A stretch of DNA of 64,000 bases from Karstenula rhodostoma CBS 690.94 (lineage: Eukaryota; Ascomycota; Dothideomycetes; Pleosporales; Didymosphaeriaceae), in contig MU001492.1 of NCBI GenBank assembly GCA_010093485.1, positions 832,228 to 896,227 of the forward strand. The letters run 5' to 3'. This document shows positions 21,368 to 33,633 of this stretch, piece by piece (the first letter of the stretch is position 1; every line of letters starts with the position of its first letter). The position numbers and the translations under genes were made by a program. Under the pieces are notes generated by a model that worked only from the letters and a program-made list of their open reading frames with translations, ran no database searches and was not told the DNA's origin.

Positions 21368-24300
21368 TTATCCCGTCCCTGAACTCGACTGACTGTCCGA
21401 CCTCTTCGGTAACATGATCTCCTCCAAAGCTACGCTTCTCCTTCTCGCGCCCATTGCTCCGAGCAGACTTGGTCTTATGCTGCCTCCTACGCTTATGTGC
21501 CCTTCATCGTTGCCCTGCCTGCGGCCCGCAATTGTACTGCCACCATGGATGACATTTCCACTCAAAGACCACCCGCTATTAGCTGGGCTCGCGCTGGAGA
21601 CGAACACTGCTGGGGGCAAGCCTAGATTTGGAATGTTGCTGTCGAGGACGGGGAGTATGCGGGGAGATGGCGAAGGATGTGGCGCTTGCTTGAATGCCTC
21701 GGTAGCATAAAACGCTTGCAGAAGAGTAGCATTTGAGCAGAATGCTTCAAGCTCATCCTTAACCTGCTCCGGAGTCTGTGTTATACCAGTAGTAGCTGAC
21801 GCGGAAGTTGCTGTGATTGGCGTAGGGGTAGCGGATGGTTTATCCTGCAACGCACTGTGCAGGAGGCTAGAGTCCTGGACGGGACGGGCGAGCGGACTGG
21901 AGAATGGCGACCGATGTGGGTTCGCACGTTCTGCTGGGGTTGTGGGCATCCGGTCTTTGTCGTTCACTGTGCGTTTATGCTCATACGGGTCCGTCGGTCT
22001 GAACCTGCTTGTGTCCTTTGCGCGATTATGTGCTAGGCGATTTGCTAACACTGCGAAGTTGCCATCGTGTAAGATTTGTGCCATGAGTGTACCGCTCTTA
22101 TGAATGAACTGTGTGTACTGGTAATCTGGACTTCCCCAAGAGTACGCCACTTCTACATCGGCAGGGAAGGAATCAGCAGATTCGATATCCAGCACGAAGT
22201 TCAGCCTACGCAGCAGAGCTTTGTGGTACGCGAACTTATCGTTTTTGACGTATTGTGGTGAAAATTGAGATGAATCCCAGCCAGCATCAGTCTGTGTTTG
22301 AGGTGGTTGTAGAGCAAGCTTGATTAAATATGGTTCGCGAAAAGGGTGATGGTCGGCAATGTTCGACGCTTCCGCGATTGGCACCTCAACCAACTTCAGG
22401 CCGTACTTTTCGACACTGGTGGCCCAAGACACGATAGCGTCCTCGATCAGTTTCGCCGTTACATTCATCCAATCGATGCGGATGTGGTAACAATTATCTG
22501 GATTAGACAAACGGTCGTAGTGCAGCGAGATGATCTCTGGGCGGTAGGAACGCTTGCGAGGGTCCACGTCGTAACGCATAACACGCGACAAGAGAACTTT
22601 ACGTTTGGGGGTGCCCGAGCGAGTAGGCGTTTTCCCTCCGTCTTTCTCGGAACCTACGCTTGACGAGTCGCTAGTACTCGGGCGTGAGCGCAAGCTTCTA
22701 GAAGCCAAAGGCGAAGTACGTGAGCCATCGGAGAGAGGCGCATAGGGAACAGATCGATCAGGTTTACGGATGCCAAACCAGCCAGTCTTTGATTCAGGTC
22801 GTGGGGCCCAATATTCGGGAGCGACCGAGTAGAAGAAGTTTCCGTCACGGAATGCATGCCGTTTTTGGACGTGGTGGAAGAGGCCCTTCCTCATGAGTTG
22901 GTTTCCTAAGTCCACAGCTTCGTCGCGTGTTTCAATATCGTTGAAATTTGATAGCAGCCAACTTGTAAGGTCGAAGCCAAGGAAACAATTGTAGTGCAAC
23001 CGCATGTGCCAACGTCGGTCAAGCATAGGGATACCACCTTCACCTTGGATATCTTCAGCAAGCTTCTTTATGTCAATATTGGATGTGTGGTATTGCTCAG
23101 TCTCTGAGAAGATTGACGTTGGAAACTCGCTATCGGTGTCATTGATCAGAGAATTGTCTGCACCTGCAGCAACTATAGCGGAGGGGTCACGAGTTTGATA
23201 TTCAATCGCAAGGGGATTCGGGTCCTTTTGTTTCCGACTATTCGTAGCCTGGAAATGACGCTCCTCAGGTGGAATGTAGCGGTACTTTTGCCATACCTGA
23301 GTTAGCTTCCGAATACCTTCGAGCCGAATTTCTTCCTCGGAGTCTTCAGCTAGCATTGGTAGCGGTCGTCTATTGATAGTTGGTAGATCCACCGGTATCA
23401 GCACAAAACGAGCTCTCCAAAACCGTAGCACTTCGGAGAATTCGTCTTGGTATCCGGCTAGGAAGGTATCAATGAAATTCCAATTGTACTCCTTGCGAGG
23501 TGGACGAAGTATGACATCTCGTGGCTCATAGTTGTCTTCAAAAGCTGTTCGGATGTATGGTCTATAAGGGAAAGGTGTATCAATACCAGCTGATGACTGG
23601 AGCGCTGTTGTAGGTTTGCGACTGTATCGCTTGATCTCAACCTCGCCGCCAGCAACACATACAAGTTGGTGAATATTGTTCCCGATGCTGAGAAAGACGG
23701 TGTCGCCGTCACTCGACATGTAATCCGCATCGAAAATGTTGGAAAGGTCCAATTCACGGCGTCCTGAGAAGTCTGCTACTGCTGGGCCAACACTGATTTG
23801 GAAGCCATGGGATAAACGGAATGCAATGAGTTCGCGAACAAGAGACTCCCTGGACTTAGGAGCTTCGAGCATCTCTTCGTCATCATTTTGTGTGATCTTG
23901 TATGGACTTTCGTTATACTCCGTCGCCAGCTGCTCAGGACTAGGAAAGTATTCGTTCGTCAGGGGTACTGCAGCTGGAGAGCACAATGATTTCCATTTCA
24001 CGGAAGCAGTCTTCAGTCGTTTGGGGAACACATGCTGCCAACGTCGGAACTGGCTGGCAATGCTGATGTTGTTCTTTTTTGGGTTGCAGGGGTTGACTAA
24101 TACAGCCCATGGAGCGATGGCGCTGGTAGGTGATAACGTCCGGGGTATTTCTTTGGCGCCGCCGCTCGTAGACATCAAGTTCAAGTCCGGTTTTGGAGGA
24201 ATGGATTCGCCTAAGGCACGCGAGCCCGCAAGTAAGAAAGTGGATCCAGGGTCTTTGATAACCGAGCTTGGATGAGACGGGATCGAAGTCCTTATTGAGC

Positions 24301-27230
24301 GTAAGCCTTTAACTGTTTCGACTGAACGACCCGCATTGCCTGGCGAAGATGATTCGTCTGACGACAGGCCTGCTCGAGATGCACTTCTGATAGCAATGGG
24401 TTGTGATTTTTCTACTCTTGTACTTGCTAACTTCTCAGCAATAACACCCTTGTGGGTTACACACCCCGAGGTCAACTTGGCGGGTTTGACTTTTCCAGGT
24501 GTGATGTCGATGGTGGCCTGGCCGATGGCTGCCTCGGTTGTCACTTTAGGGGCTGCACCTCTCTTTCCGCCAAAACTGATCTGTCTAAGAAACCATCGTG
24601 CAGGGTTCGTTTCGCTTGCCATAGGGGTTGTTGTGGTCGTGCGAACTAACGGTGGAGATCCGATGTCTTTTGGAGGGCTATGTCCTCTACTTGGCGCGGG
24701 CGAATCGCGTGGAGTTGAGTACCGTGAAATACGAGGATCGCTTGAGTCTCCAGAACCACCTCTTCTATGCGACATTGGTCTATGCTTCGAACTGTTCGAT
24801 TGGGCCCCTGCCATTTGCCGGGCCAGCACATCCGCTCGTGGTAAACCAGGGCCGTTGTATTCAGGTGCTTGGAATGCGTTTGTCTCCCCGGATACGTATC
24901 GCATGACTTGAGAAAATCCTGGGTTTGGTTGAGGTCGAGACGCCTTTCCATGGGACGTTGCAACACTACGGTAAGAGGACGCCAAGAATGAGCCCTTAAC
25001 CGCCTGTTCTGCTGTGTCAACTTTGGCAGTCGAAACAGTGGATTGTTTTACGAGCTGGGATTGCGCGTGGCGCATGTGCTTGTCCATCCGAGGTGTGAAC
25101 ACATTGCTGTCAAAATCATCCATCCACCTCTCATGCAATTTTTTCACCTCATCAAGCTCGTTTCCGGATTTTCCTTCGGTGCTATTCGATGGGAGTTTTC
25201 CTGGCACCTCGGTTACGTCTCGGGTGACACAGACAACAGCGGTCGAAGGAGTCTCTATTTTCTCGCGTAGTCGCTGGGGGTAAACCGGATCTTCTTCTAA
25301 GTAGGGCATCGATATGTCGCCCAGTTCATTCTCCGTGGACCCCATCATTTGCAGTTCGTACATTCGACACCTGAGCGCAAAAGATCCGCTTTTCTTTTGT
25401 ACCTTTTTGACGATTTTTTCGGAATTTCGCACTCTGGCAAGCTCAAGAATTTCTTCGAATGGACCGGACCAGAATGATATATCGACCCAGTGGGGCATTG
25501 CGTACCGCCATTGCTCTTGGTCTTGGACATCTGACGGATCTCCGAGAATGATCGGAGGGACCTGCCGAGGAGATCTTCGCATCACTGATCCAAAGTTCGG
25601 TTGGTTTTGGCGAGGCGTCTTCTCGTCGTAATAATCAAAATCCTTTGCCGATGTTTTTTGGTCCTCATCATCGCTCGCATCTCCATGCAAACTCGATACA
25701 GAGCGAGGGCTCCGGTACTTGAATAGCGGCACAGAATGCAACGGCATTGGTGACAGGCACACGAGATCGATACCTATGCCAGAACCCACAAGGGTGTCTG
25801 TCGTCAACTTGAGCATGTTGTAATCGACCTCGAAGACACCAGTGCCAGCGGTAACAACGATAACGGAGATACCGGTTCGCACCAGGTCTCGATCAATGTA
25901 GTCCTTTGCAAACTGGGCACCAGCCAGATTGATTGCTTCGAGAATGTTGCCTTGGGCAGCCGTAGAGGGTTTACCAGCGATGATAAGCTGAGGTTCCGGC
26001 TGTCCAGGAATCGCAACATCTGCTGTCGATGATGAATAGTCTCGCCTAGGAATGAGTGAGACATCCTTTAGGAATGAGCGAAACTCTTTCTTCAGCTGGT
26101 ATAAGATGTTGACCCAGTCTCCACTGGCCATGTCGGAGACCACAACACGGTAGTAATCGCGAAAACGACCACTTCGATTGTCGAAACCCTTGTTGTCGGT
26201 AGTATCATTAGGTTGTTTCGGTGTAGACTCAGGGTCATACTGCATCCTAGTAAAGAGTATGATCGTCACAAGATGCCTTGCATTGATCCTCAACCAACGC
26301 TTGAAGAGATCTGGTAAGAAGCCATTAACCACCTTGTTGAACATAATCTCTCCGGCACCCTCGGCGTCGAAATCCCACATCTCTTTTGACATCTGAATGA
26401 AGAGCGTGTAACGAGCAGATTCGCTGCGGAACACAGGCTTCGTTACGGAAGAAAAGTAGCCGGAATGCGTTGACTGTCCGTCGATGTATACGTTTTTCAC
26501 CGTTGCTTTGATTGTTCCCATGAAGAGCAGCTTTTGCCCTCGATACACGGTGCGGTTACTCAACTCTGCTATCGACATGCGCCACATGTCAGCTCGTGCC
26601 AGGTATTCATCACGGAATGTGACCTCCACGTGAGAAGCAGAGTGTTTATGCTCATCGGCCTAGCTATGTCAGCATCACATCACGATAGTCCATACGGCCC
26701 TGTCCTACCAACGTAACAACAACCTGCATGCGATTGCGCAGTCCGAATACTCTGGCAATGTTTTCGGCGATTGAGACTTGCAAGTTGGAATGCTTTGATC
26801 TCAGGTCGGTCGGGAAAGGTTTCGCAACAAAAATGTACGACTTTTCCGTATCCACTTCACGATCTTCTTGGATAACTGATCCATTCTCGTCAAGCGTGAC
26901 CTTGATGGATCCTCTGTGACTCCTTCTCGAAAGCGAGTCCGTAGTTGCATCCTTGAATTCATCGGCTTTCGTCTGGATGCTATCATTTCCGACATTTCTT
27001 GATGACAATTGAAAGTCACGGGTAGCTGTACCGTACTTGAGAGCTATAACTTGAATTAAAGACCCCGGTGTGGCTGGAAGCTCTGAAAACTTATCGCTAT
27101 TGAAGACAACATCATCTCTTGAGAAATTCTCGTCATGTGTCCAGAGTGTGCAAACCTTCTGCACTCGCGTACGCTTTCCGTTGACGATAGACCTGGACAT
27201 ATCTTGGACTTGCTCACCAGCTGCGGTCAA
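21368..27230 (-). CDS. IML1: Iml1/DEPDC5, GATOR1 (SEACIT) subunit
   Basis: Exon 26709-27230 (174 codons) joins in phase 0 through a 49-nt intron (GTAGGA...TAGCTAG, 26660-26708) to the long exon 21368-26659, giving about 1,937 residues. The N-terminal half has KSYIFVAKPFPTDLRSKHSN and FRDEYLARADMWRMSIAELS, then the YRGQKLLFMG block of the Iml1 N-domain. A DEP domain lies around LDRRWHMRLHYNCFLGFDLTSWLLSNF, and the C-terminal region contains DWMNVTAKLIEDAIVSW. Iml1 with Npr2 and Npr3 forms the GAP complex that turns off Gtr1/RagA and so TORC1 on the vacuole when amino acids are scarce. Long Ser/Pro-rich inserts are normal in fungal members. Confidence 0.94.
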
Positions 27231-29491
27231 CTGATAGCTGTGTGCAAGTGTCTTTCATTTCGATTGGAGATTAACCAGAACGCGGTTATCAACGGGCAGG
27301 TTGGAGGTGCATCACCGCCACGCTCAGGGCCCTATGATGGAAGCTAATGGAAGCGATCACCCATGCATATGGCTGGTGAAGGTGCTTAGCTCGCGACGTT
27401 TGCTTGAACCTTGGTCATTGTGCTAGCGCTGGTCTTGGCAATGCTCAAGCGCGAGCCTTCTAGCCCACTTGCGCTAATACTAATGCAGGCTATCAGACCA
27501 CGAGCAAAGTACCACAGCTGTCCAGAGGCTGCATCAGAACTAGACAAGCAGGAACATCATGAATTATCGTGGTCGTTTCATGAGTACGTCATACGACTAT
27601 CAGACCAATTTCTCGACTTAAGATGAACTAGGACTGGGACCACAAACTATCATTGGAGGGGACATGATCTACTCTTTGACCTCCTCAGTAGGATAGTGAA
27701 CGTTCTCATCAACGTTTATGGGCTGAAGTGTTACAAAGTTGGGCTAGCTTGGATAGTCCGCTCTTGAGCACATTCGTTCTTTGGCCCTATACCGATATGA
27801 GGCAGCGCTCGTTGGCCTACCCTTCCTTCAATCTGCGCAGGACAACATCGTCTTCACAATCGTGTCGCATGTGACACAGACAACTTGCTCACCGTGAAAA
27901 CCCCCAAATCAAGACAATCCTAGTCCCATGACGATTTCAAGATCCAGTCATATGCAACCCAGGCGCCCGGTAACAAGTTTTTCATGGTGGACGGGGATAA
28001 AGACTGCGGCCCTGTACTTGACCAAGCACTTGCTTGCGATATTAGCGGTGGAAAAATGCCTCTGCGTTCGAGAGACGCAACCACACAAACTCGGATCGGT
28101 CGGTACTGTGTTATGCACGTATCTTGCCTTTGCTGAACGCAACATAATGGCAAGCTTGCTCCCGGAATCGAACGTCAATTAACCGCACTACGTAGACTAC
28201 AAGCGCACCATGACATAGTAAATGCACAAAATACGCCGTAGAAAGTTGCCAGCTATTCAAGACTAAGGTTGCACTGCCGGTAAGTTTAGCCTCAAGCCGA
28301 ACGTCAAGACGGCGAACAGGCAAAGTGCCTGCAATGGGACGTTGGTATGTACGGGAGAACCGGGGGTCCGGGGTACGTTTTTAGCGAAAACATGGTGGTC
28401 GAAGTTACCGCCCCAGGCGGTCTAATCGTCAGGGTGGACGTTGGTACAGGATCACCGATGTTGACCACTGGAACATGATTTACGCATTTGAGCGCGCGTT
28501 GATGCAGTTTTTGTAGATGGTCATTAGCAGATTGTTGGGACGACGGTGAGATTGGTTCGGGTGACAAGTCGAGGACCCGCAAGGATTTGGGCCGGTATCG
28601 GGGACTGTAAAGACGGCGAATAGGTGGGGTAATAACTCGTGCGTTTCTGGGGTGCGCTGCTTGTTGGTATAAGGCAAAACGTCAAGCGTGCTAGTGGCTA
28701 TGAGGCTTCCTGCTACGGGTGCAGACGGGAGCTCTCAAAGTGTACCACGGAGGCCGCGAGAGCAGCAGCTTCGCGTGATCTATACCTGGCCACGGTTACC
28801 TGTTCAAGCACTGTGCGCCAATGTTAGCTGGTGTTGTCGTACAAGATGAAGATAGTCACATCTACATACCTTCTAGGCAGGCGGAGGTGACGGTGACGTG
28901 GAGCCGGCAAAATGCTGTTGAACTGATAGCAGCCCATTTCCACGCTAGAGAGCGTCTGGCCATGGCAGTGAATGCGTGCATTTACCAGCAGCAAGACCAC
29001 TCGACTGAAGGCTGGATTTGGCGTCCCGGTCGCACTTGCATGATGCTCTTGCCATGAGGTGGTTCACGCGCGGCTTGTCTCTTGTGGATTCCAGTCGACA
29101 ACTCGGTGCATGTGAACGGACGGGAAGCATCGAACCAGGCTGCGGCTGCAGTGAGACGTAGGCGACGGTGCGGGCCAGCGTCTCCAAGTCGCAGCCGGGG
29201 GATCCTGGTGGGTGATCTGCATGTGCAAGTAGGGATGTGTACTGGGTACCAGTGAGCAGCGGGCGACCCACGGTGATTGAGGCTGGCGGGAGGGCGTGTG
29301 GATGTGATGTGATGGACGAGAGCGCGCAGACGACAACGGGTGACGGCTCTCAGCGCGTCATTCCTTAGCATTAGCATCCATCAGACGGGAGCGAAGAGAG
29401 GGAGGGCCTTGACAAGCGTCGGGAGGCAGGCAGGAGGAATACCTATACTATACTGTGTAGGTACACAGTACATAGTACATGTACACGGTGC

Positions 29492-29533
29492 ACGACGCCC
29501 GACGCACGACGCACGACGCACGACGCACGATGC
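29492..29533. repeat. 7-bp tandem repeat (ACGACGC)
   Basis: About five to six copies of a CGACGCA heptamer with minor variants, roughly 420-460 bp upstream of the FNIP start. Simple-sequence expansion. Confidence 0.7.
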
Positions 29534-29658
29534 ACTTCGGCTCGCTCGCTCCATCGCTCTCGGTGCCGCAGCCCTTCACCGCCATTGTATAACTAAGCGC
29601 GTCATCAGCCTGGCCGCTCTCAGGCCTTCACGCCGCGCCCCTCGTTGCTCCACCGACC

Positions 29659-29694
29659 GTCTCGTCTCGTCTCGTCTCGTCTCGCCTCGCCTCG
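29659..29694. repeat. 5-bp tandem repeat (CTCGT/CTCGC)
   Basis: About seven CTCGT/CTCGC pentamers in the presumed promoter or 5' leader of the FNIP gene. Confidence 0.7.
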
Positions 29695-29725
29695 CGCGCG
29701 ACATCGCGGCCCACACGCGCTCGCC

Positions 29726-29754
29726 GCCTCTGCCTCTGCCTCTGCCTCTGCCTC
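29726..29754. repeat. 6-bp tandem repeat (GCCTCT)
   Basis: About five GCCTCT hexamers in the presumed leader of the FNIP gene. It gives pyrimidine-rich plus-strand RNA. Confidence 0.7.
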
Positions 29755-29952
29755 CCCACACGACGAGCCCGCCGGAGTCGACTCGGCCGCCGCGTTGAAG
29801 CCTCCTCGCTCCGGGACCCGCCCGCCGAACCAGAACGCGCGCTGCCATGGGCTGTCCACGCCCGACGCTCCCCCAAGTTGCTCGCCAGGCCTTCTACTGC
29901 GGCTTCCTGAACAACTGCTGAGACGCGCCCCGGTTCCTTCCATGGCTGCGGC

Positions 29953-32900
29953 ATGCGCCCGGTAGGAGACATGCTCGGCCAATTCTTCAGCGGCCGCAAG
30001 GGCGCGCAGCCGCATCCGTCGCCCGCGCCCACGCTCGACTCTGCCACCGAGGAGTCGCACACCCGCCACCTGCTCTACCCCGACACGAGCACCCTCTACC
30101 ACCCCGACGGCCAGCCGTACCCGCTGCACGGAGCCGCCCTCTCGCTGGGCACCGCCCACGACGGGCCGCTGCCCGAGATCGACCTCGAGTTCCCCCGCGA
30201 CTGCCGCATCCTCATCGCCCAGGATGAGTCCAAGAGCACCCACAAGACACTCCTGTTTGATTCCAAGCCAGGCCCTCTCCGCCCCGAGTCGCCCACCCAG
30301 CCGAATGCCCGTTCGCGCGTCTTTGGCGCACTCGGTGGCACAAGCACCGCGGGCCCCTCGTTCGGGGGCATGCATGCGCGCCGCGCCTCGCTCGTCACCG
30401 AGTCCACCCCGCGCTCGCCCACCGTCGCCGCCTTTACGCGCTCGCGAACCCGCGGGAATTCCATCTCGTCCATGCCCAACATCGACGAACACGCGCAGAC
30501 ACAGGCAAAAGCACAAGCGAAATCAAAAGAGTCCACGGATCTTGTCAATGCCGCTCTGGAGTGCATGTTCGGCAACACGCCCATGAACTACCGAGGCAAC
30601 TCGAATAAAATACACATAGTGCCCTTGGAGTCCAAGCCCGCCGATCCGAGTGTTGCCGTCCCTCCCATACAAGACGGTACAAATTCGCTGGGCAGATCAG
30701 AAGGCCTCAGAAGGAGGAGTAACCTGGCCAAGTCCTTCACACCTGGCAACGCCCCTCCCGAACTAGCAGTCGGCGAGAGCAGCGGTGTCACCGCGAAAGA
30801 ATCCAGAAGGCGCACCATCTTCATTACGCGCATGTTCTCCGTCACCATTCCCGATGACGAGCAAGACACGTCAAACGTGCGCACTCCAACGCCACAAAGC
30901 TCCGTTGGCACAGGCAACGGCTTTCCATTTCCGAGTCCGAATGCCAGAGGGCCCCAGAAGTTACCGCCATCCCGGAAAAGCCCCATGTATGCCATCACTA
31001 TCATTTTGCACCTGCCAATCGGCGCCCCTTCGTCCACTCTTCGACCACCGTCTCGGCCGGGTCAGTCTAAGACGCAGCACTTGTCCACCTCAGCGCCAGG
31101 AAACGACTCCCTGGGGTCGTCATTGGATTCAGATCGTCGAGCTGGATGGTCTTGGGTCGATGGCAACTTTGGTGTCGACTCGCTACTATCCATGTCTCTG
31201 AGCAGCGACGTAGACGACCGTGTCGATGTTGTTGGCCAACACTGGGATGTCATCATGCGAACTCTCACCAGCCTTCAGTTCGTTGTCCAGGAGAAAATAT
31301 TAGCCAACTTGAAGGCAGCCCAGGCAAATGCTGTTCCTTTGCTTCATCAACCTCGCGTACAACCATCCCGCTCGAGCCTCCGAAGCACGACTAGCCTGCC
31401 AGCGCGCCGAGTTGTGGCGTTGCAACCAAATTCTCTCATGTTCGACGCTGATATTAAGAAGGCAGTTGATTTAGCAGGTAGCCGGGTGGTCAGTGGCATG
31501 CGAATACCTCGCGTCATGACTGGACAGAGTAAATGGGGTGTTTGGCGCGAGGAAGCACGATGGCTTGGAAGGTGGGCAGGTGGGAAAGAAGAAAACTTCT
31601 TCTTCTTTATCCTGTTGACTGCCTTCCTTGGAAATCATACTGAGTGGCTCAATGTGCTTGGCCCGAAGCTGCATCGCAGACGCCATCGAGAGCAGCAGAA
31701 GGTCAATGCAGGTGACAATCTCATCATCCCGAATCGGACCGTCATCGTTTCGCCGGACAAGATGGCTGCACGGCGACTGATCTTCCTCCTCGCTGCTTTC
31801 CTTCCACCAAACACATTGAGCTCGTACGATGTCTCGCCCATGCGACCGAGCACGTCCGCGTCCTTGCGCGGGTACTCTCAATCTCCGCCGACAAATATGC
31901 CACCGTCTCGAAAACATTCATTGCGTCGGCAAATTAACCGACGACCTCGCGGTAAAGACAGCCAAATTAACATACGTCTCCAGCCTCCCACTGCAGATGA
32001 TACAGGCCCATCCAACCTTGAACCTCTGGATAAAAGCACGGATCCTGGTGTAAACGAATTCCCGGAAATGCCGCGTCATTCCCGCCGTTCTTCTGCTCAC
32101 TCTGTACGCACGAGCCTAATCATGTCGTCGATGTCTGACACCGCTGCTCTCACAAAGTCCACAAGCGCTGCCGTGTCTACTGGTGCACCCAACAATGACG
32201 CTCCGGTGCCTCATTTTGCTCTTCCCAGGACAAAGTCTGGACCGATGCCTGATTACAGACCCGAAAGTAACGATAGTTTAGCCTCTACCAATCTGATGAA
32301 TACTTTGCAAAGAAGCAGTATAGGTCATGCGAGCAATCCCAGTACCGATTCCGGCAACAACAGATGGAGCGGCTTCATGAGCTTCTGGGGAGGCAGGCGT
32401 GGCTCTTCCACCGACCAGAGCGATTACCTGCAGACAACAGATGATGGCCTAGGTGTTGCAGGCTCAGTCTGCAGAGGCCAGGAGCGGCCTCGTTCTCAAT
32501 TGGAACAGATGGTACAGGAGCTTTCGATGGATGGTGTATTTGGAGAAAACGATCCGTTTGATCCGTCAACGAGTCACATGGTTCCCACTGGCGAAGACTT
32601 CCCGGAGACTTATCCCGTTGGCTCTAGTGGAGTCCCTGCTTCAGCCGCACGACCCATCCCAGAACGTCCGAAGACGTTCGACACTGCTCTGAAGCTTTCC
32701 GTGAACGAAAAAGACGGGGTTATCGACGTTGATATACCGCTACCCGAGTTTGGATCTCCGCTTCAATCACCTCTGTTAGGAGGATACGGCTCCGTTCCTA
32801 GCCAGCAAGGCTCCAGCTATGGTGAATCTTCGGTCCTATCAATGCCCTATTGCGAACCTGAGCAATCGGTTAATGCTGCCGGTTGGTTGAAGCAATTCCA

Positions 32901-33633
32901 TCCTGATTTTGCTGTTCAGGCTATTAGGCCATACAATGAATTAGAGCGTGATATCAAATGGGCTATGAGCGCGGAGCCAAGTCCCATTACTTCGGCTGCC
33001 ACTCCTACGCTGGAGCAAGGCCCGCTCGAGCGATGGGTCGATGTCTGTTCTGCACTCATCGCAGATACCAGAACTTTTAGTATCAAGCGAATCAGCCTGC
33101 GACGCCTCATTCGACTCATTCCCACTCCAACATACCAAGCATCTGCTATGACACCTGGTATCTCTGGTATGCCACCCGGACGGTCGCAATATGGCAATCC
33201 TTACAACACCGGAGCTGCCGTGCCAATGATGACTGAGATGCACCTAGCGGAGAAGTTTATTGAAGAGCAGATCATGGACTTTGATGCGACTCTCATTAAT
33301 GCTGTCGATCGTTGCCTAGCGCAGTCGGGGCAAGGCTCCTCCCGCGCCCAATCCGCCAGCTCTTCGCGTTCAAGTTCCAGGCGAGGACGACGCGACACTC
33401 GTACAGTAACGGATGCACCACCACACGTCGAAGTCCCGCAAACTGATTGCAAAGCCGTGATCTTCGATGCCCTCGAGGTAGTGGTGAAGAATGTAACGGC
33501 TGAACGCGATACCAAGCATGTCGCAAACGACGACACCGTAACAGAAAGAAAAGGCAAGGGTGATGTTGCTAGGACTGCGACTGACTCTTCTTTGAAAGAA
33601 GGCATACGACGCTGGCTCGCTGAAGTGGAGTGA
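29953..33633 (+). CDS. folliculin-interacting protein (FNIP/Lst4 family)
   Basis: Intronless 1,226-residue ORF. The start MLGQFFSGRKG (Met7, ATG 29971, equally good as start) and the block HTRHLLYPDTSTLY are typical. PEIDLEFPRDCRILIAQDESKSTHKTLLFDSKP is the N-terminal longin/DENN part of FNIP, and VNAALECMFGNTPMNYRGNSNKIHIV follows. Later conserved segments are RTIFITRMFSV, PMYAITIILHLPIG and WDVIMRTLTSLQ, and the C-terminal part includes DVCSALIADTRTFSIKR. Long Ser/Pro-rich linkers separate them. Yeast Lst4 with Lst7 (folliculin) is a GAP for Gtr2/RagC and activates TORC1 on the vacuole upon amino-acid refeeding. The gene is divergent from IML1, which acts in the same pathway. Confidence 0.9.
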   Translation: MRPVGDMLGQFFSGRKGAQPHPSPAPTLDSATEESHTRHLLYPDTSTLYHPDGQPYPLHGAALSLGTAHDGPLPEIDLEFPRDCRILIAQDESKSTHKTLLFDSKPGPLRPESPTQPNARSRVFGALGGTSTAGPSFGGMHARRASLVTESTPRSPTVAAFTRSRTRGNSISSMPNIDEHAQTQAKAQAKSKESTDLVNAALECMFGNTPMNYRGNSNKIHIVPLESKPADPSVAVPPIQDGTNSLGRSEGLRRRSNLAKSFTPGNAPPELAVGESSGVTAKESRRRTIFITRMFSVTIPDDEQDTSNVRTPTPQSSVGTGNGFPFPSPNARGPQKLPPSRKSPMYAITIILHLPIGAPSSTLRPPSRPGQSKTQHLSTSAPGNDSLGSSLDSDRRAGWSWVDGNFGVDSLLSMSLSSDVDDRVDVVGQHWDVIMRTLTSLQFVVQEKILANLKAAQANAVPLLHQPRVQPSRSSLRSTTSLPARRVVALQPNSLMFDADIKKAVDLAGSRVVSGMRIPRVMTGQSKWGVWREEARWLGRWAGGKEENFFFFILLTAFLGNHTEWLNVLGPKLHRRRHREQQKVNAGDNLIIPNRTVIVSPDKMAARRLIFLLAAFLPPNTLSSYDVSPMRPSTSASLRGYSQSPPTNMPPSRKHSLRRQINRRPRGKDSQINIRLQPPTADDTGPSNLEPLDKSTDPGVNEFPEMPRHSRRSSAHSVRTSLIMSSMSDTAALTKSTSAAVSTGAPNNDAPVPHFALPRTKSGPMPDYRPESNDSLASTNLMNTLQRSSIGHASNPSTDSGNNRWSGFMSFWGGRRGSSTDQSDYLQTTDDGLGVAGSVCRGQERPRSQLEQMVQELSMDGVFGENDPFDPSTSHMVPTGEDFPETYPVGSSGVPASAARPIPERPKTFDTALKLSVNEKDGVIDVDIPLPEFGSPLQSPLLGGYGSVPSQQGSSYGESSVLSMPYCEPEQSVNAAGWLKQFHPDFAVQAIRPYNELERDIKWAMSAEPSPITSAATPTLEQGPLERWVDVCSALIADTRTFSIKRISLRRLIRLIPTPTYQASAMTPGISGMPPGRSQYGNPYNTGAAVPMMTEMHLAEKFIEEQIMDFDATLINAVDRCLAQSGQGSSRAQSASSSRSSSRRGRRDTRTVTDAPPHVEVPQTDCKAVIFDALEVVVKNVTAERDTKHVANDDTVTERKGKGDVARTATDSSLKEGIRRWLAEVE

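Larger units (their letters stand above)
27231..29952. other. long divergent intergenic region, IML1/FNIP
   Basis: About 2.7 kb between two divergently transcribed genes. Short ORFs occur on both strands (for example 28304-28582) but none has recognisable protein features or paired splice sites. Three short tandem arrays cluster near the FNIP start (listed separately). I see no tRNA or other RNA gene. Confidence 0.4.

Noticed and set aside
29492..29533. CRISPR-like look of the short repeats
   Set aside because: Direct head-to-tail units without spacers, in a eukaryotic promoter; simple-sequence repeats.
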